Below, piece by piece: positions 43,335 through 55,620 of a stretch of DNA of 64,000 bases. The position numbers were made by a program, and so were the translations under genes. Positions within the stretch are counted from its first letter, which is position 1, and each line of letters opens with the position of its first letter. The notes under the pieces were generated by a model that was not told the DNA's origin, did not search any database, and was given only the letters and a program-made list of their open reading frames with translations. The DNA comes from Danio rerio. Lineage: Eukaryota; Chordata; Actinopteri; Cypriniformes; Danionidae. The stretch is taken from assembly GCF_049306965.1 (NCBI RefSeq), contig NC_133178.1:66415001-66479000 (forward strand). Direction: 5' to 3'.

Positions 43335-44125
43335 CAGTGAGGGAAATAAGTATTGAACACATTATGCTTTTTCCTAGGAATAATGTTTCTAAAGGAGCTG
43401 CTGACATGGAGTTGAAGCAGATCATGGAAGAAACCCAAACATCACTAAAACAATCAAAAATAAGTGTAAAATTAGTTAATTATTAGTATACTATGGGTAA
43501 CAATGGCACGACACTAGGAGAAAGTTGCTTAGGTGTGGGTTTCTCACAGGCAGTGTCAACATTTTGATGGTTCTGGGGGTCTTGTCTATCAAAGCTGAGC
43601 TTTATTGTGTATTTTCTATTGCAGGCATGTCAAACTCAGTTCCTCGAGGGCCACAGCTGTGCACACTTTAGTTCCAACCCTGCTTCAACACACTTACCTC
43701 CAGATTTCAAACAAGCTCGAAGGACTCAGTTTGATCAGGTGTGTTTAATTAGAGTTGGAACTAAACTCTGCAGAGCTTTAGGAACTGAGTTTGACACCTG
43801 TGTTCTATTGGGTTCAGGTCAGGTGATTGGCTGGGCCATTCTACAGCTTGATTGTCTGAGAGTCTCCTTGGCTGTGTTTTGGATCATCGTCTTGCTGAAA
43901 TGTCCACCCTGGATTCATCTACATCGTCCTGCTAATGCAGATGTCGGACTGAAGCAGCTGATGTTCATTTGCACTGAGGAAGGGCTGAGGCTTGCTTGAG
44001 AGAGATTTCAGCTGCTGTCTGGGCGTTCCCTGCATTTCTACACCTTCCTTTCTTCATGTGTTCAACACGTTTTTCCTTTGTCATTTTATTACACTTAACT
44101 TCCTTTATGAACTAATTAGATTTGT
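43335..44125 (+). mobile_element. Decayed Tc1-type transposon with nested hAT MITE
   Basis: CAGTGAGGGAAATAAGTATT is the classic end of a fish Tc1-type element. Inside, TTGGGTTCAGGTCAGGTGAT then GGATCATCGTCTTGCTGAAA correspond to the antisense of the transposase region, and GTGTTCAACACGTTTTTCC lies near the other end. Most of the transposase is missing. A hAT-type MITE (43622-43802) is inserted in it. Confidence 0.65.
43622..43802. mobile_element. hAT-type MITE nested in Tc1
   Basis: CAGGCATGTCAAACTCAGTT and AACTGAGTTTGACACCTGTG are inverted. Perfect 8-bp TSDs TTCTATTG lie at 43614-43621 and 43803-43810. Confidence 0.9.
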
Positions 44126-44848
44126 TTCCTTTGCATATATGGCTTTCTTTAGTTGTTACCAACATCCCGTAAAGAAATCAAGTCAGCAGCACCTTTAGAG
44201 AAAAGTTTTCTGAGGAAACGGGTGATGTGTTCAGTGCTTAATTCCACCTCTCTGTAGTTGTGTTGGATGTGGCATATGGATTGTCTTCTGAGAGGCTGGG
44301 CTTTTGATCGTCAACACTATATGAAATGTCGACCTTCAGCTGGTGGACTCGTGGAGAGGCGGCAGGTGTCGAATGCGGAGAGCAGAAAAAAAGGCTGAAA
44401 TAGTTTCCTCTTAACTCGTATAACGCAGGTATATTCAGGTTACTAATGCTCATTAGGCAAATGTGACTGAAGAGAGTGTGTGTGTGGACCTGTAGACATT
44501 GATATTCATCTCTGCACACACTGAAAGTCACCTTCAGCAGGCTTTTCTTTCTGTTACTGTAGTAACGACAGCAGAGAGTGTTAAATATTTACTATGTCTG
44601 AGCTTTACTCGCTCAATTCAAATTCATTTGTTGCGAACAATACACAAGGCTTTGTTTTGGGTTCAGCCTGAGGCCAGAGCGCGCTGATGATGTTGACTTT
44701 CATTCATTTTATTATGCGTTTGTCGAGTCAGTAAGCATTAAGAGTGGATTTTAGAGTACACATCTCGTTTCTCTGATCAATAGGAGCTGAAATTATTAGA
44801 GGATTTTATAGAGCTGCTTTTTCAATAGATTTACAAGCCAAGTGACTG
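44126..44848. other. Spacer, nothing recognised
   Basis: No coding or repeat signature strong enough to report. Confidence 0.4.
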
Positions 44849-45324
44849 TTAAAGGGGACCTATTATGCAATAAGGGGTTTAAACACAGTTGTGTGTCAGC
44901 AGTGTGTGAATATCTCCAGCTTCTAATGGTAAAAATGTATTGTTTCATTCGTCATAATCAGACTTGATGAAAGCAGTCTGCAGAAACACTTTGATAGACA
45001 TTCTCCCTGTGTATGATGTCATCAGAGGGGAAAGCTCCGCCCACTTGTTTCCATCTCTCCCTCATTCATTAGCATAGGACGATAGTCTTGTTTTTTTTAA
45101 ATATTGTAGCATTTGTAGCTCCGCCCTTTTCTGAAAAGAGCGCAATCTCATTTGCATTTAAAGTGACAGTCACCAAAGCGCCACAATTAGGATCAAAGCC
45201 TAAAGGGGTCAGTTTCAGAGCGTTAGAGAACATTATTAGTGTGCTATTTTGAGCTGAAAGTTCACACTTGGGCCATCAGACTTATTGTAGATCTTGAAAA
45301 AAGGGGCATAATAGGTTCCCTTAA
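44849..45324. mobile_element. MITE with TTAA ends (AAGGGGACCTATTATGC)
   Basis: TTAAAGGGGACCTATTATGC at the left and GCATAATAGGTTCCCTTAA at the right are inverted and bounded by TTAA, as in piggyBac- or Kolobok-related MITEs. The interior has AGCTCCGCCCACTT and AGCTCCGCCCTTTT boxes. Confidence 0.85.
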
Positions 45325-45645
45325 ACCACTGAAGCCTTCATTCATTATTATTTGTTATTAATTTTAACTTTGACGTTTAAATGCGTACTACTCTACTACA
45401 GAGTATTGAATCATGGGAAAACAAACAACTGAACCATGCTAGAAACTGGCACGATTATCACCTGGAGGGCCCACTAGAGGGCAGTCCAGCTATCCATACA
45501 CTCCATCAGCCAACTGAACTACAGCTCCCACAATGCTCTGCATTCATTAAGCTCACACACCTGCTCTGACCATAAGGCAAAGTTGCACCAAATTGCACTA
45601 AAATCTAGGCTTATGCTATTTTTGTTGATGAAAACCAGCTTATGT

Positions 45646-45853
45646 GACGCGGTGGCGCAGTAGGTAGTGCTGTCGCCTCAGAGCAAGAAGGTCACTGGTT
45701 TGAGCCTCGACTGGGTCAGTTGGCGTTTCTGTGTGGAGTTTGCATGTTCTCCCCTTGTTGGCGTGGGTTTCCTCCGGGTGCTCCAGTTTCCCCCACAGTC
45801 TAAAGACATGCGCTATAGGGGAACTGGGTAAGCTAAAATTGTCCATTGTGTAT

Positions 45854-45896
<43 letters not shown>

Positions 45897-46022
45897 AATG
45901 TATATGGTTGTTTTCCAGTGATGGGTTGCAGCTGGAAGGGCATCCACTGTGTAAAAACATATGCTGGATAAGTTGGTGGTTCATTCCGCTGTGGCGATCC
46001 CAGATTAATAAAGGTACTGGTT
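45646..46022 (+). mobile_element. DANA SINE with (GT)n expansion
   Basis: GACGCGGTGGCGCAGTAGGT, GCAAGAAGGTCACTGG, GGAGTTTGCATGTTCTCC, TGGGTTGCAGCTGGAAGGGC and TTCCGCTGTGGCGATCC, complete apart from its tail. The internal TG run (45857-45893) is expanded to about 36 bp. Confidence 0.93.
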
Positions 46023-46507
46023 TCTTTTTATCACCCAGCAAGGTTTTCTCAAGTCAACATACATTAGTGAATGCGCTTGACGTGGCTTGAAGAGAGAGTA
46101 ATAGTTTACCTGCTTTGGGCAGCGCATTTATTTGACTGTGCCGTCAGCACCGCTGACAGTGTGACTCTGACAAGCTTATTTTAAAGCAGATCACATTCGT
46201 AAGAGGAGCTTTGACAGCGCTGACATTCACAACGAACACTTCTGCAGCGAACGGCTTTTGCGTCTGTGACGAGAGTTTGGTTTAATGTCAGACCAATGAG
46301 GGTTTAAACACGTGGAGGTCAAAGGCCGAGTCCTCATGGAGATCAGTAATCCAGCTAATGTCCCGGAGCGGTTCTGATTAGTTCTCATCTGGGAAACCAC
46401 ACAGATTCCACATCCGGAAATCGGGATTAACGTCAGCCGTAATATCACAACGATACTTTTATCTGCGTGCTATTTGTGGTCTCGAGGCACGAGTCACGAC
46501 AGCAGTG

Positions 46508-46650
46508 ATTATATGGGTGTTTGGGTTGCGGCTGGCATCCGCCGCACAAAACTTAGGACTGAATAAATTGGCGGTGCATTCCACTGTGGTAACGTCTAAT
46601 AAATCAGGGACTAAACGGAAAGAAAATGAATGAATGAATAATATAATTGG
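46508..46650 (+). mobile_element. DANA SINE, 3' part only
   Basis: GGGTTGCGGCTGGCATCCGC, GGCGGTGCATTCCACTGTGG and the tail AATGAATGAATGAATAAT. Confidence 0.75.
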
Positions 46651-47375
46651 GTAAGACTTTGTGAATGTAATGGTTAAGACTAGAGCAATTTGCTGGCGTT
46701 TGCCTTGCTTTAATGCACTCCTGCTTAGAGAAACTGTCAATCACAACTGTCAATCACGATGACACGCCCCGTTTCCATAGCATTAAAATACTGGCTAAAA
46801 ACATACTGTTTACAAAATATGAAGATCTGAATCGATATCAGCTGATAACCAACTTTCGGGACATTTATTGCAAGTGTAATGATTTTTTTGGGCTCAAGTG
46901 TCAGTGATTAACACGGAGGAGGCGGGCTTTATGACTTGTACTGCAGCCCAGCCCCCAGGGGGCGATCTAACAACCGGGACCTTCACTTAAAAGCAGGCGT
47001 GTGGCACTCCTGTTTTAAATCTGTTTAAAGTGAACTCATAAGATTAATCTGATTAAGAATATAAGGCAACCAGGATAATATACAGTGTATATTTAATTAT
47101 CATGCAAAATCCTCCAGAACATCTCAGTAGCTCTGAAAACAGGCTTCATTAGGTTAGTTTTTCCATGCACATCATTCGCTTATGTAAAAGCTGACCTGCT
47201 CCCGTGTTCGTGATACCTGAGCTGTTACATATGTGATCTAAATCTAAACTGCGCTGACCCGATATTTGTTCTGAGGGTGAATTAAACATGAAACAGAATG
47301 GTAAGCGCGCGGGCTGTTTTTAAACACCTAGGGTAAGCAACACGCTTCAGAATACATCAATTATGTAACGGCAGA
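46651..47375. other. Spacer, possibly an old MITE
   Basis: CTGTCAATCACAACTGTCAATCACG and CCCCAGGGGGCGATC suggest repeat material, but no ends were found. No coding support. Confidence 0.35.
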
Positions 47376-47635
47376 AAATAAAAAGCCGAGTCGACGTGTG
47401 TTTTTGTTGCTAGTTAGTGAAGAAAGGATGAAGATGAGGGAGGATGTGGCATTCAGGTTTGCTGATTTAATGAGTGCTGCAGAGCTGAAAGGGGTTTTCG
47501 GGAGTAGTTTCTCAGGGAAGACAAGTGCGGAGAACAGGTCAGTCTGCTTTCTCCACATGCTCTCGGATTGTAATGATACAGGAACACATGTTAGCTGGAC
47601 CCAGCTTCACTTGCAGATCGTTGTCTGAGGGCACA
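47376..47635 (+). repeat. Exon-like 260-bp block, copy A
   Basis: By eye identical to 49378-49637. It contains a good acceptor (TTTTTGTTGCTAG) and donor (GAACAG/GTCAGT) around a 124-bp open segment reading EERMKMREDVAFRFADLM then KGVFGSSFSGKTSAENR. I recognise no family. If real, this is an internal coding exon of an unknown + strand gene, duplicated. Confidence 0.5.
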
Positions 47636-47689
47636 ACTTATGGATTGCCCTTTTCCTAATGGATGAAGAATCTGTGTGTTCATTTCAGG

Positions 47690-49372
47690 CGGGGCAATCA
47701 GTCATTTAGGGTGCGACTATCAGTCATTTAGGGCGGGATTATCAGTGCTTTAGGGCGGGGAAATCAATAATTTATGAAGGGACTATCAGTATTTAAGGGC
47801 GGGGGGTACGCTATCAGTCTTTTAAGGGTGGGGCAATCAGTCATTTAAGGCGGGGCTATTAGTCATTTAGGGCGGGGCAATCAGTCATTTAAGGCAGAGC
47901 TATTAGTAATTTAGAACGGAATTATCAGTGTTTTAGGGCGGGGCTATCAGTCATTTAGGGCGGTGGTATTAGTCATTTAGGGCGGGGCAATCAGTCATTT
48001 AAGGCAGAGCTATTAGTAATTTAGAACGGAATTATCAGTGTTTTAGGCCGGGGCTATCAGTCATTTAGGGTGCGACTATCAGTAATTTAGGGCGGGATTA
48101 TCAGTGCTTTAGGGCGGGGAAATCAATCATTTATGAAGGGACTATCAGTATTTAAGGGGGGGGGGGGTACGCTATCAGTCTTTTAAGGGTGGGGCAATCA
48201 GTCATTTAAGGCGGGGCTATTAGTCATTTAGGGCGGGGCAATCAGTCATTTAAGGCAGAGCTATTAGTAATTTAGAACGGAATTATCAGTGTTTTAGGGC
48301 GGGGCTATCAGTCATTTAGGGCAGGGGTATTAGTCATTTAGGGTGGGGCAATTAGTCATTTAAGGCAGAGCTATCAGTAATTTAGGACAAAATTATCAGT
48401 GTTTTAGGGCGGGGCTATCAGTCATTTAGGATACAACTATCAGTAATTTAGAGCGGGACTATAAGTGTTTTAGGGTGGGAATATCGTTTATTTAGGGCAG
48501 GACAATCAGTCATTTAAGGCTGAACTATCAGTCCTTTAGGGTGGGACTATCAGTAATTTAGGGCGGTTATATCAGTCATTTAGGACAGGGCTAACAGTCA
48601 TTTAGGGCAGGATTATCAGTCATTTAGGGTGGGTCTATCAATGTTTAAGGGTGGGACTATCAGTAATTTAGGGCGGGATTATCAGTGTTTTAGGGCGGGG
48701 CTATCAGTCATTTAGGGTGGGATTATCAGTAATTAGGACGGGATTATCAGTGTTTTAGGGCGGGGCTATCAGTCATTTAGGGTGGGATTATCAGTAATTA
48801 GGGTGGGATTATCAGAGTTTTAGGGTGCGGTTATCAGTAATTTAGGGTGGAACTATCAGCTATTTAGGGCAGGATTATCAGTCATTTAGGGTGGGGTTAT
48901 TAGTTATTTAGGGCGAGATAATCAGTCATTTAAGGCGGAGCTATCTATAAATTAGAGTGGGACTATCAGTCATTTAGGGCGGGACACAAAGTCATTTAAG
49001 GCGGGGTTATCAGTTCTTTGGGGTGGGACTATCAGTAATTTAGGGTAGATTATCAGTGTTTTAGGGCGGGGATATTAATCATTTATGGTGGGACTATTAG
49101 TATCGGGGGGGTGGGCTATCAGTCATTTAAGGCAGAGCTATCAGTAATTTAGGATGGAATAATCAGTGTTTTAGGGCAGGGCTATGAGTCATTTAAAGTG
49201 GGGCTATCAGACAATTAGGCTTGAACTATCAGTGTTTTAACAATCAGTCATTTAGGGTGGGTCAATTAGTAATTAAGGGCAGGACTATCAGCCTTTCAGG
49301 GCGGGGCTATCAGTAATTTAGGGCAGGACTATCAGTAATGGGATTATCAGTGTTTTAGGGCGGGGCTATCAG
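47690..49372. repeat. 22-bp minisatellite, right array 1
   Basis: Tandem units such as TTTAGGGCGGGGCTATCAGTCA and TTTAGGGCGGGATTATCAGTGT, heterogeneous. An internal near-repeat of about 430 bp has GGGGGG-TACGCTATCAGTCT at 47797 and 48165. The reverse complement (CCCGCCCTAAATGACTGATA) matches the edge units of the array at 1998-3590. Confidence 0.95.
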
Positions 49373-49377
49373 CCAGG

Positions 49378-49637
49378 AAATAAAAAGCCGAGTCGACGTG
49401 TGTTTTTGTTGCTAGTTAGTGAAGAAAGGATGAAGATGAGGGAGGATGTGGCATTCAGGTTTGCTGATTTAATGAGTGCTGCAGAGCTGAAAGGGGTTTT
49501 CGGGAGTAGTTTCTCAGGGAAGACAAGTGCGGAGAACAGGTCAGTCTGCTTTCTCCACATGCTCTCGGATTGTAATGATACAGGAACACATGTTAGCTGG
49601 ACCCAGCTTCACTTGCAGATCGTTGTCTGAGGGCACA
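49378..49637 (+). repeat. Exon-like 260-bp block, copy B
   Basis: Second copy of the block at 47376, offset 2002 bp, including splice-like sites and the frame VAFRFADLMSAAELKG. After it the flank runs on as TTGCCCTTTTCCTAATGGAT, also present after copy A, so the original duplicate was longer than 260 bp. Confidence 0.5.
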
Positions 49638-50417
49638 GCTAAAGCGCTGGCATTTTAATTTGCCCCGCTGACTGTGAAACTTGCCCTTTTCCTAATGGAT
49701 GGAGAATCTGCGTGTGTTAATTACAGCTCTTCTCGGTTCCTCCAGCGCAAACACATCCTCTAGGCAACAGAAAGGACTTGTGCTCTACAGGATCTCCAGG
49801 GAATACACAATGAAGACGAGTTATAATTAAAACTGCGGACCGTTTTAAGAGAACTTGAACGAAGACAGTTTTTAACATCAGCATATGTGCCTGGTGAAGC
49901 GAGGACTTCCTATTTTACTGCATTTATCTTAGCACTGATAAATTATCACTTTTATGTGATGTAAAGTTATTTTAATAGACTTTACTGTAAAACATGACGT
50001 TCTTAGAGTTTTACTCTTGTTTACAGTCTAAATATTGAAAAATTCTCTCACCAAGAAACATTTTCAAGTCAAACATAATGTCTAGTTTTCAGAAATAATG
50101 AGTTTAAATTAAGTACATTTTTGTCTTAAAATATACAAAAGATTCTTGTTTTCACTTTGAAATTTCGCCACTAATAACAGATCAAATGTGAGCCAAAGTA
50201 TCATGGTCACAGATGGAAAAATAATAAGCTTCAGTCAAAACGTTTAAAATGATCACTCACAAATGTTTTTTTGTTAATCTTTAATCAAAGTCTGACCATT
50301 TGCTTCGTTTCAGGTCTATCTCTGACACCATATTTTTAGCCACGCCCCTCTTCCTATTGGGAATAATGCACAAAAAGAAAGCTCCGCCCATTACTCAATA
50401 TTCAGTTTCAGTTTGAA
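49638..50417. other. Spacer between minisatellite arrays
   Basis: Includes text like an old interspersed repeat (GTCTAGTTTTCAGAAATAAT). AGCCACGCCCCTCTTCC and AGCTCCGCCCATTACTC boxes lie near its right end. No gene. Confidence 0.4.
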
Positions 50418-51533
50418 GGCAGATTATCAGTAATTTAGGGCGGAGTTATCAGCGCGCTATCAGTGTTTTAGGGCGGGACTATTAGTGTTTTAGGGTGGGG
50501 CTATCAGTCATTAAGGGCGGGATCATTAGTCTTTTTAGGGCGGAACTATCAGTCATTTAGGGTGGGATTATCAGAGTTTTAGGGAAAGGATATAAGTCAT
50601 TTATGGTGGGGATATTAATCACTTAGGGTGGGATTATCAGTGTTTTAAGTTGGGGCTATCAGTAATTTAGGGTGAAACTATCAGTGTTTTAGGGCGGGGC
50701 TATCAGTGTTTTAGGATGGAGCTATAAGATATTTCAGTAGGTAATATTAGTGGTGGGGCAGGATTATCAGTGTTTTAGGGCGGGGCTATCGGTCATTAAG
50801 GGCAGGACTATCATTTTTTTTTTTGGATTGGGCTATCCGACCTTTAGGGTGGGAATATCAGTCATTTGGGGGGAGGATTATCAGTAGTATTGTGCAGGTA
50901 TAACATGCTGGTCTTTTAGGATGGTGCTATTAGATCTTTAGGGTGGTGATATCAGTATTTTAGGGCGGGGCTATCAGTGTTTTAGGATGGGCTATCAGAT
51001 ATTTAAGGTGGTAATGTCAGTGTTTTAGGGCGGGGCTATCCGTCATTTGGGGAACTATGCTTAATTTAGGGCGGGATTATCAGTTTTTTAGGGCGGGGCT
51101 ATCAGTCATTTAGGATAGCGCTATCAGATCTTTAGGGTGGGACTATCAGTGTTTTAGGGCAGGGCTTGTTGGTCATTTATGGGTAATATCCCTAATTTAG
51201 GGCGGGATTATCAGTGTTTTAGGGAGGGGCTATTAGTCTTAGGACGGGGTTATCAGATCTTTCGGGTGGGAATATCAGTGTTTCAGGATGGGGCTATCAG
51301 ATATTTAAGGTGGGAATGTTAGTAGTAGGGCAGGACTTTCAGTGTTTTAGGGCGAGGCTATCGGTCGTTTAGGGCAGGACTATCAATTTTTTGGCTGGGA
51401 CTATCCAACCTTTAGGGTGTGAATATCAATGTTTTAGGGCAGGGCTATCATTCTTTTAGGATAGCGCTATCAGATTTTTAGGGCGGGACTATCAGTGTTT
51501 TAGGGCGGGGCTATTAGTCTTTTAGGATGGGTT
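50418..51533. repeat. 22-bp minisatellite, right array 2
   Basis: The same family as array 1, more divergent, with units like TTTAGGGTGGGAATATCAGTGT and GGATAGCGCTATCAGATCTT. Confidence 0.93.
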
Positions 51534-51731
51534 ATCTCCTTTCTGCCCTAAATTTGTCTATTCGTCAGTGTTCCTTCATTTTGTTACTAACATCCGTCTT
51601 TCAACAATCCAATCAGTTCTCAAAGAACAAACTCATACACCACCCTACATTTTATTTCTCATTTCAGGAGCGTTTCAAAAAGAGACAATCGTTTCATGGC
51701 GACTTTAAGTTGCATGGGTATATTCAGCCCG

Positions 51732-51962
51732 ATCTCACAGGAAAACGTAAGTATTTTACCTTTTGCCAGTTTAGTGGCTAATTCGTACGAGTTCAGTCGT
51801 ACGAAATTGTACGATTTTAAAAAGGAGGCGTGGCACCCAACCCCACCCCTAAACCCAACCGTCATTGGGGGATAAGAAAGTTGTACTAAATTGTATGAAT
51901 TAGATCGTATGAATTCATACGAATTAGCCACAAAATCAAAAAGTTACGAATTGCCGCGAGAT
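51732..51962 (-). mobile_element. ATCTCACG-type MITE, inverted copy
   Basis: ATCTCACAGGAAAACGTAAG to AATTGCCGCGAGAT, the reverse of the copy at 16985-17205, with AACCCAACCGTCATTGGGGG inside. Confidence 0.88.
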
Positions 51963-52161
51963 TGCGTTGGTATATTAGTAGCAATAGCCAAAATTACACT
52001 GTCAAAATGACAGATTTTTATGTCAATAATCATTCGATTATTAAGTAAAGACCAGGTTCTATGAAGATGTTTACTGTAAATTAATAAATGACGTAATTTT
52101 TAATTAGTAACAGGCATTGTTAGGAACTTTAAAGATGATTTTCTCAATATTTAGATTTTTG

Positions 52162-52452
52162 GTAACACTACAATAAGACTGTATTAGTTAATGTTAGTTA
52201 CTGCATTTACTAACAAGACCAATACATGCATTACAGAATTTGTTTATGTTAGTTAAAATGAATGAATGGCAATGCAGTCGTTCATGTTAGCTCATGTCAA
52301 CTCACGGTGCATAACTAATCTTACCAAACATGAATTTGGATTTTAATAATACACGAGTTAATCTGTGTTTAATAAATGCTGTAATAAAGTCTTGTTCTTA
52401 CTTAGTTCATGTTAGTAAACACAATAACTAAAGAGACCTTATTGTAAAATGT
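52162..52452. mobile_element. MITE with TAACACT(T)TACAATAAG ends, copy 1
   Basis: TAACACTACAATAAGACTG and GAGACCTTATTGTAAAATGTG are inverted; GTTAATGTTAGTTACTGCAT and similar words fill the interior. Its partner is at 62107-62406. Confidence 0.8.
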
Positions 52453-53120
52453 GGCCTTGTTGAACCCTCAGATTTTGACTAGTTTTATCTGAACCAACTA
52501 TTCTATCCTGACAAACCATCCATCTATGGCAGGCTTATTTATTCAGTTTTCATGTGATGTACAAATCTCAGTTTCCACAAATGTGCACTCATGACTGGTT
52601 TTGTGGTGGAGGATCCTCCCCCCGTCAGCTGTTTTCTATATTGGATGTGTAATTCCAGCAATTACACCGTGAGGCTTCAGCACAAGCGAAGGAAACCCAT
52701 GAATTAACACCAGTGAGAGTGCAAATTAAAACAGAGAGCCACCGGAGAAGCACGACCTACATCTCCGTGCTCATAATCCGTCTGATTTTTTCATTTCCAC
52801 CTGGCTGACTGCCAGAACGTGGGATTTTGCAGCTGTTGGAAGCGATTTGATCCAAAACAGAGAACCGGAAAGAGAAAACAACAACGACAACCTGCCATTT
52901 ATTGTCTATTCAGGGTTGGTGTGAAAGCAGACAAACACAGCACAGCTTCTCGCTTTCGTGACGAGGAGGAAATCAGTTCATGGGATGCGTCAGGTAGTCT
53001 AGACGTGTCCAGAGTAAAGACACCTACACGCTCCATAAGACAATTTCATTACGGCTTGTTCCTGGAATAATTCTGCAAAGCCCTGTCTAAAGGACAACAG
53101 AGGTGTACATCAGCTTAGTA
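52453..53120. other. Unique-looking spacer
   Basis: About 550 bp without obvious repeats (52520-53080). No exon could be supported; the 83-codon frame at 52819 has no signature. Confidence 0.35.
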
Positions 53121-53123
53121 GTG

Positions 53124-53215
53124 TATGAGTGTGTGTGTGAATGTGAGAGTGTATGGGTGTTTCCCAGTACTGGGTTGCGGCTGGAAGGGCATCCTATGCG
53201 TGAATATTTGCCGGT
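53124..53215 (+). mobile_element. DANA SINE fragment
   Basis: GAATGTGAGAGTGTATGGGT, then CAGTACTGGGTTGCGGCTGG and AAGGGCATCC, the middle of DANA only. Confidence 0.75.
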
Positions 53216-53422
53216 TAATTATTACCTCTGAAATGGAGACGAAGACGGAGGCAAATGAATGTTTTTTATCGAATCATACTATTATTCGTGTTTTATTTAG
53301 TAGTAGTATACAGACTACAGTATTGCATGTTGTTTTACAGCTGCCTCTAGCTTCTGTCATGTGTTTTTTATGTTGTAGTCGTACATGTGGATGTAGATTA
53401 GTGATGGGAAGTTCGGATCATG

Positions 53423-53764
53423 GTGAGGCAGTGGCGCAGTAGGTAGTGCTGTCACTTTACAGCAAGAAGGTCGTATTGTGTTCTGTGTTGGAGTTTCTGT
53501 GTGGAGTTTGCATGTTCTCCCTGCCTTCGCGTGGGTTTCCTCCAGTGCTCTGGTTTCCCCCACAGTCCAAACACATGCGGTACAGGTGAATTGGGTAGGC
53601 TAAATTGTCTGTAGTGTGTGTGTGAATGTGTGTGTGGATGTTTCCCAGAGATGGGTTGCGGCTGGAAGGGCATCCACTGCGTAAAAATGTGCTGGATAAG
53701 TTGGCGGTTCATTCCGCTGTGGCGACCCCGGATTAATAAAGGGACTAAGCCGACAAGAAAATGA
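53423..53764 (+). mobile_element. DANA SINE, near full length
   Basis: GAGGCAGTGGCGCAGTAGGT to CCCCGGATTAATAAAGGGAC and GCCGACAAGAAAATGATG, in DANA order. It lacks part of the tRNA-like B-box region. Confidence 0.93.
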
Positions 53765-54605
53765 TGAAGAAGTTCGGATCATTTTACTGATTCGGATCTT
53801 TGAGTCACGTTCATCGTGATGAACGAATCTTTTTTCGAATCTTTTCGTTCATTTGGTTCAATTTGCCGAAATATTATTAAAATGTTACGAATTGCTTCCA
53901 AATACATCTACAGCTAGCCCGAAAGGTTGATCACACGACAAATAAGTCATAAATCGAATACTATAAGAAGGAGAAAATAATAATTCAATGTTGACCTGCT
54001 CTTTTGTCTATGAAGGTATTGTTGTCTCTGCTTAGCTCATCTCTTCATGTCTTCAGATGTCAGTGGTTTGTCCATGTTAGTGGGAAGATACACTGTTTAG
54101 AGGTTTAATAAGGATATAATGTTGATAATGCATAAAAGATTGATCATTCTCAAGTTATTCAATTGACAGAGTGATGCGATACAGAACTCTTGATTATCCT
54201 CACGACACACAAGAGGGCGAATAACAGATTGAAATATTCCCCGAACTCTGATGTGTGGTTTTCAGAAATCATTTATTTGGGTGAAGAAGGACATTCAACC
54301 GATCCTCCATGCTGAACAACACACACTCCGTTGCTCTGAATACGAGGAAAGAGAGAGAGATTTCACATTAAAGCCATTTTTCCTGCTCTCACCATTTCAC
54401 ACTCTTATACATTAGAGGCTGAATCCTTGGAAAACCCAGAAAGCACAATCGGTGCTCAGAAAAGGCCATTCATTATGGACAAAAACACCATCGTGTTACA
54501 TTCTGAAAAACAAAACCCCATCTGATCATGAACGAGTCGTCATTTTGGCCCAATGCTGCCTTCAAGTCCTTTCCTACACATGCTTCTCTCTGTGTCTATA
54601 TGAGA
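53765..54605. other. Spacer with GTTCGGATC-type repeat remnant
   Basis: TTACTGATTCGGATCTTTGA and ACGAATCTTTTTTCGAATC at 53770-53850 look like one end of a fish DNA element. The rest is unrecognised. Confidence 0.4.
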
Positions 54606-54613
54606 GTCACGTG

Positions 54614-55041
54614 CAGGGCCAGACGGAATCTGCGGACGTTTTTTGCTTTCTCTGCAGAGAATTTTGGTTAAAATCTGTGGATTTCTGCGAAATTATTTCG
54701 GGAGTATCATAGCTAAAACCTTAGTCAGTGAAATAAAAAGTAACACCTTTATAACTTTTATTTAATGTTTAAATTGCAAATCTAATTAGATTCACTTTAT
54801 TTGGTAAATAAAGCAAGTTTCTCATATAATATATCTAGTAAAAGACAGAAAATATTACTTTACAAACTGCATTGTACATAAATCAGATGAACATTTTCAT
54901 ATTAGTCAATAATATCACTGTAAATAATAAAAAAAACTAAATAAATTTAGATTTACACACATTTACTCAAGTAAATAAACAGAATTAATGATGGGCTAAA
55001 AATCTGCAGGATTCTGCGCGTGCAGAATCCGGGTGGGCCTA
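54614..55041. mobile_element. hAT-type element (CAGGGCCAGACGGAATCTGC)
   Basis: CAGGGCCAGACGGAATCTGC at the left and GCAGAATCCGGGTGGGCCTA at the right are imperfectly inverted. They are flanked by GTCACGTG (54606-54613) and GTCATGTG (55042-55049), an 8-bp TSD with one mismatch. No transposase. Confidence 0.8.
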
Positions 55042-55124
55042 GTCATGTGTCTGTTATATTTGTCCTTTGTTTTAGCTGGTGTATATGTGTGTTCAGCACT
55101 TTGGTAAGCACTTGTTGTTTTTAA

Positions 55125-55620
55125 AAAGCAAATGACAAAAAAACAAACAATCAATCAAACAAACAAATAAAGGAAGAGCAAATGAAAAAAAAAACAATCA
55201 AATAAATAAATCAACGAATGAACAAAAAAAACAATCAATCAATCAATCAATCAAATAAATAAACAAAAATAAAAAAATAAACAAACAAATGAAAAAAAAG
55301 TCAATCAGATAAACAAACAAACAAAATCATGAACAAAACAAACAAAACAAACAATCAGTCAAACAAATAAACAAATAAATAAATGAACAAACAAGAATGA
55401 CAAAAACAATCAAACAAACAAACGAATGAATAAAAAAGCAAATAAATAAACAAACGAATGAATGAATAAACAAATGAACATAGAATAATCAAATAAACAA
55501 AAAGATAAATAACTAAATAAATGAACAAACAAATGACAAAACAAATCAACAATCAATCACATAAACAAACAAATTAACAAAACAAACAAAAAACAAATCA
55601 ATCATTCAAACAAATAAATG
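55125..55620. repeat. (CAAA/TAAA/TGAA/CAAT)n tract 1
   Basis: About 500 bp in which nearly every 4-mer is CAAA, TAAA, TGAA or CAAT, with occasional 1-3 base slips. Pyrimidine-strand open frames (YLFVYLF) are artefacts. Confidence 0.93.
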
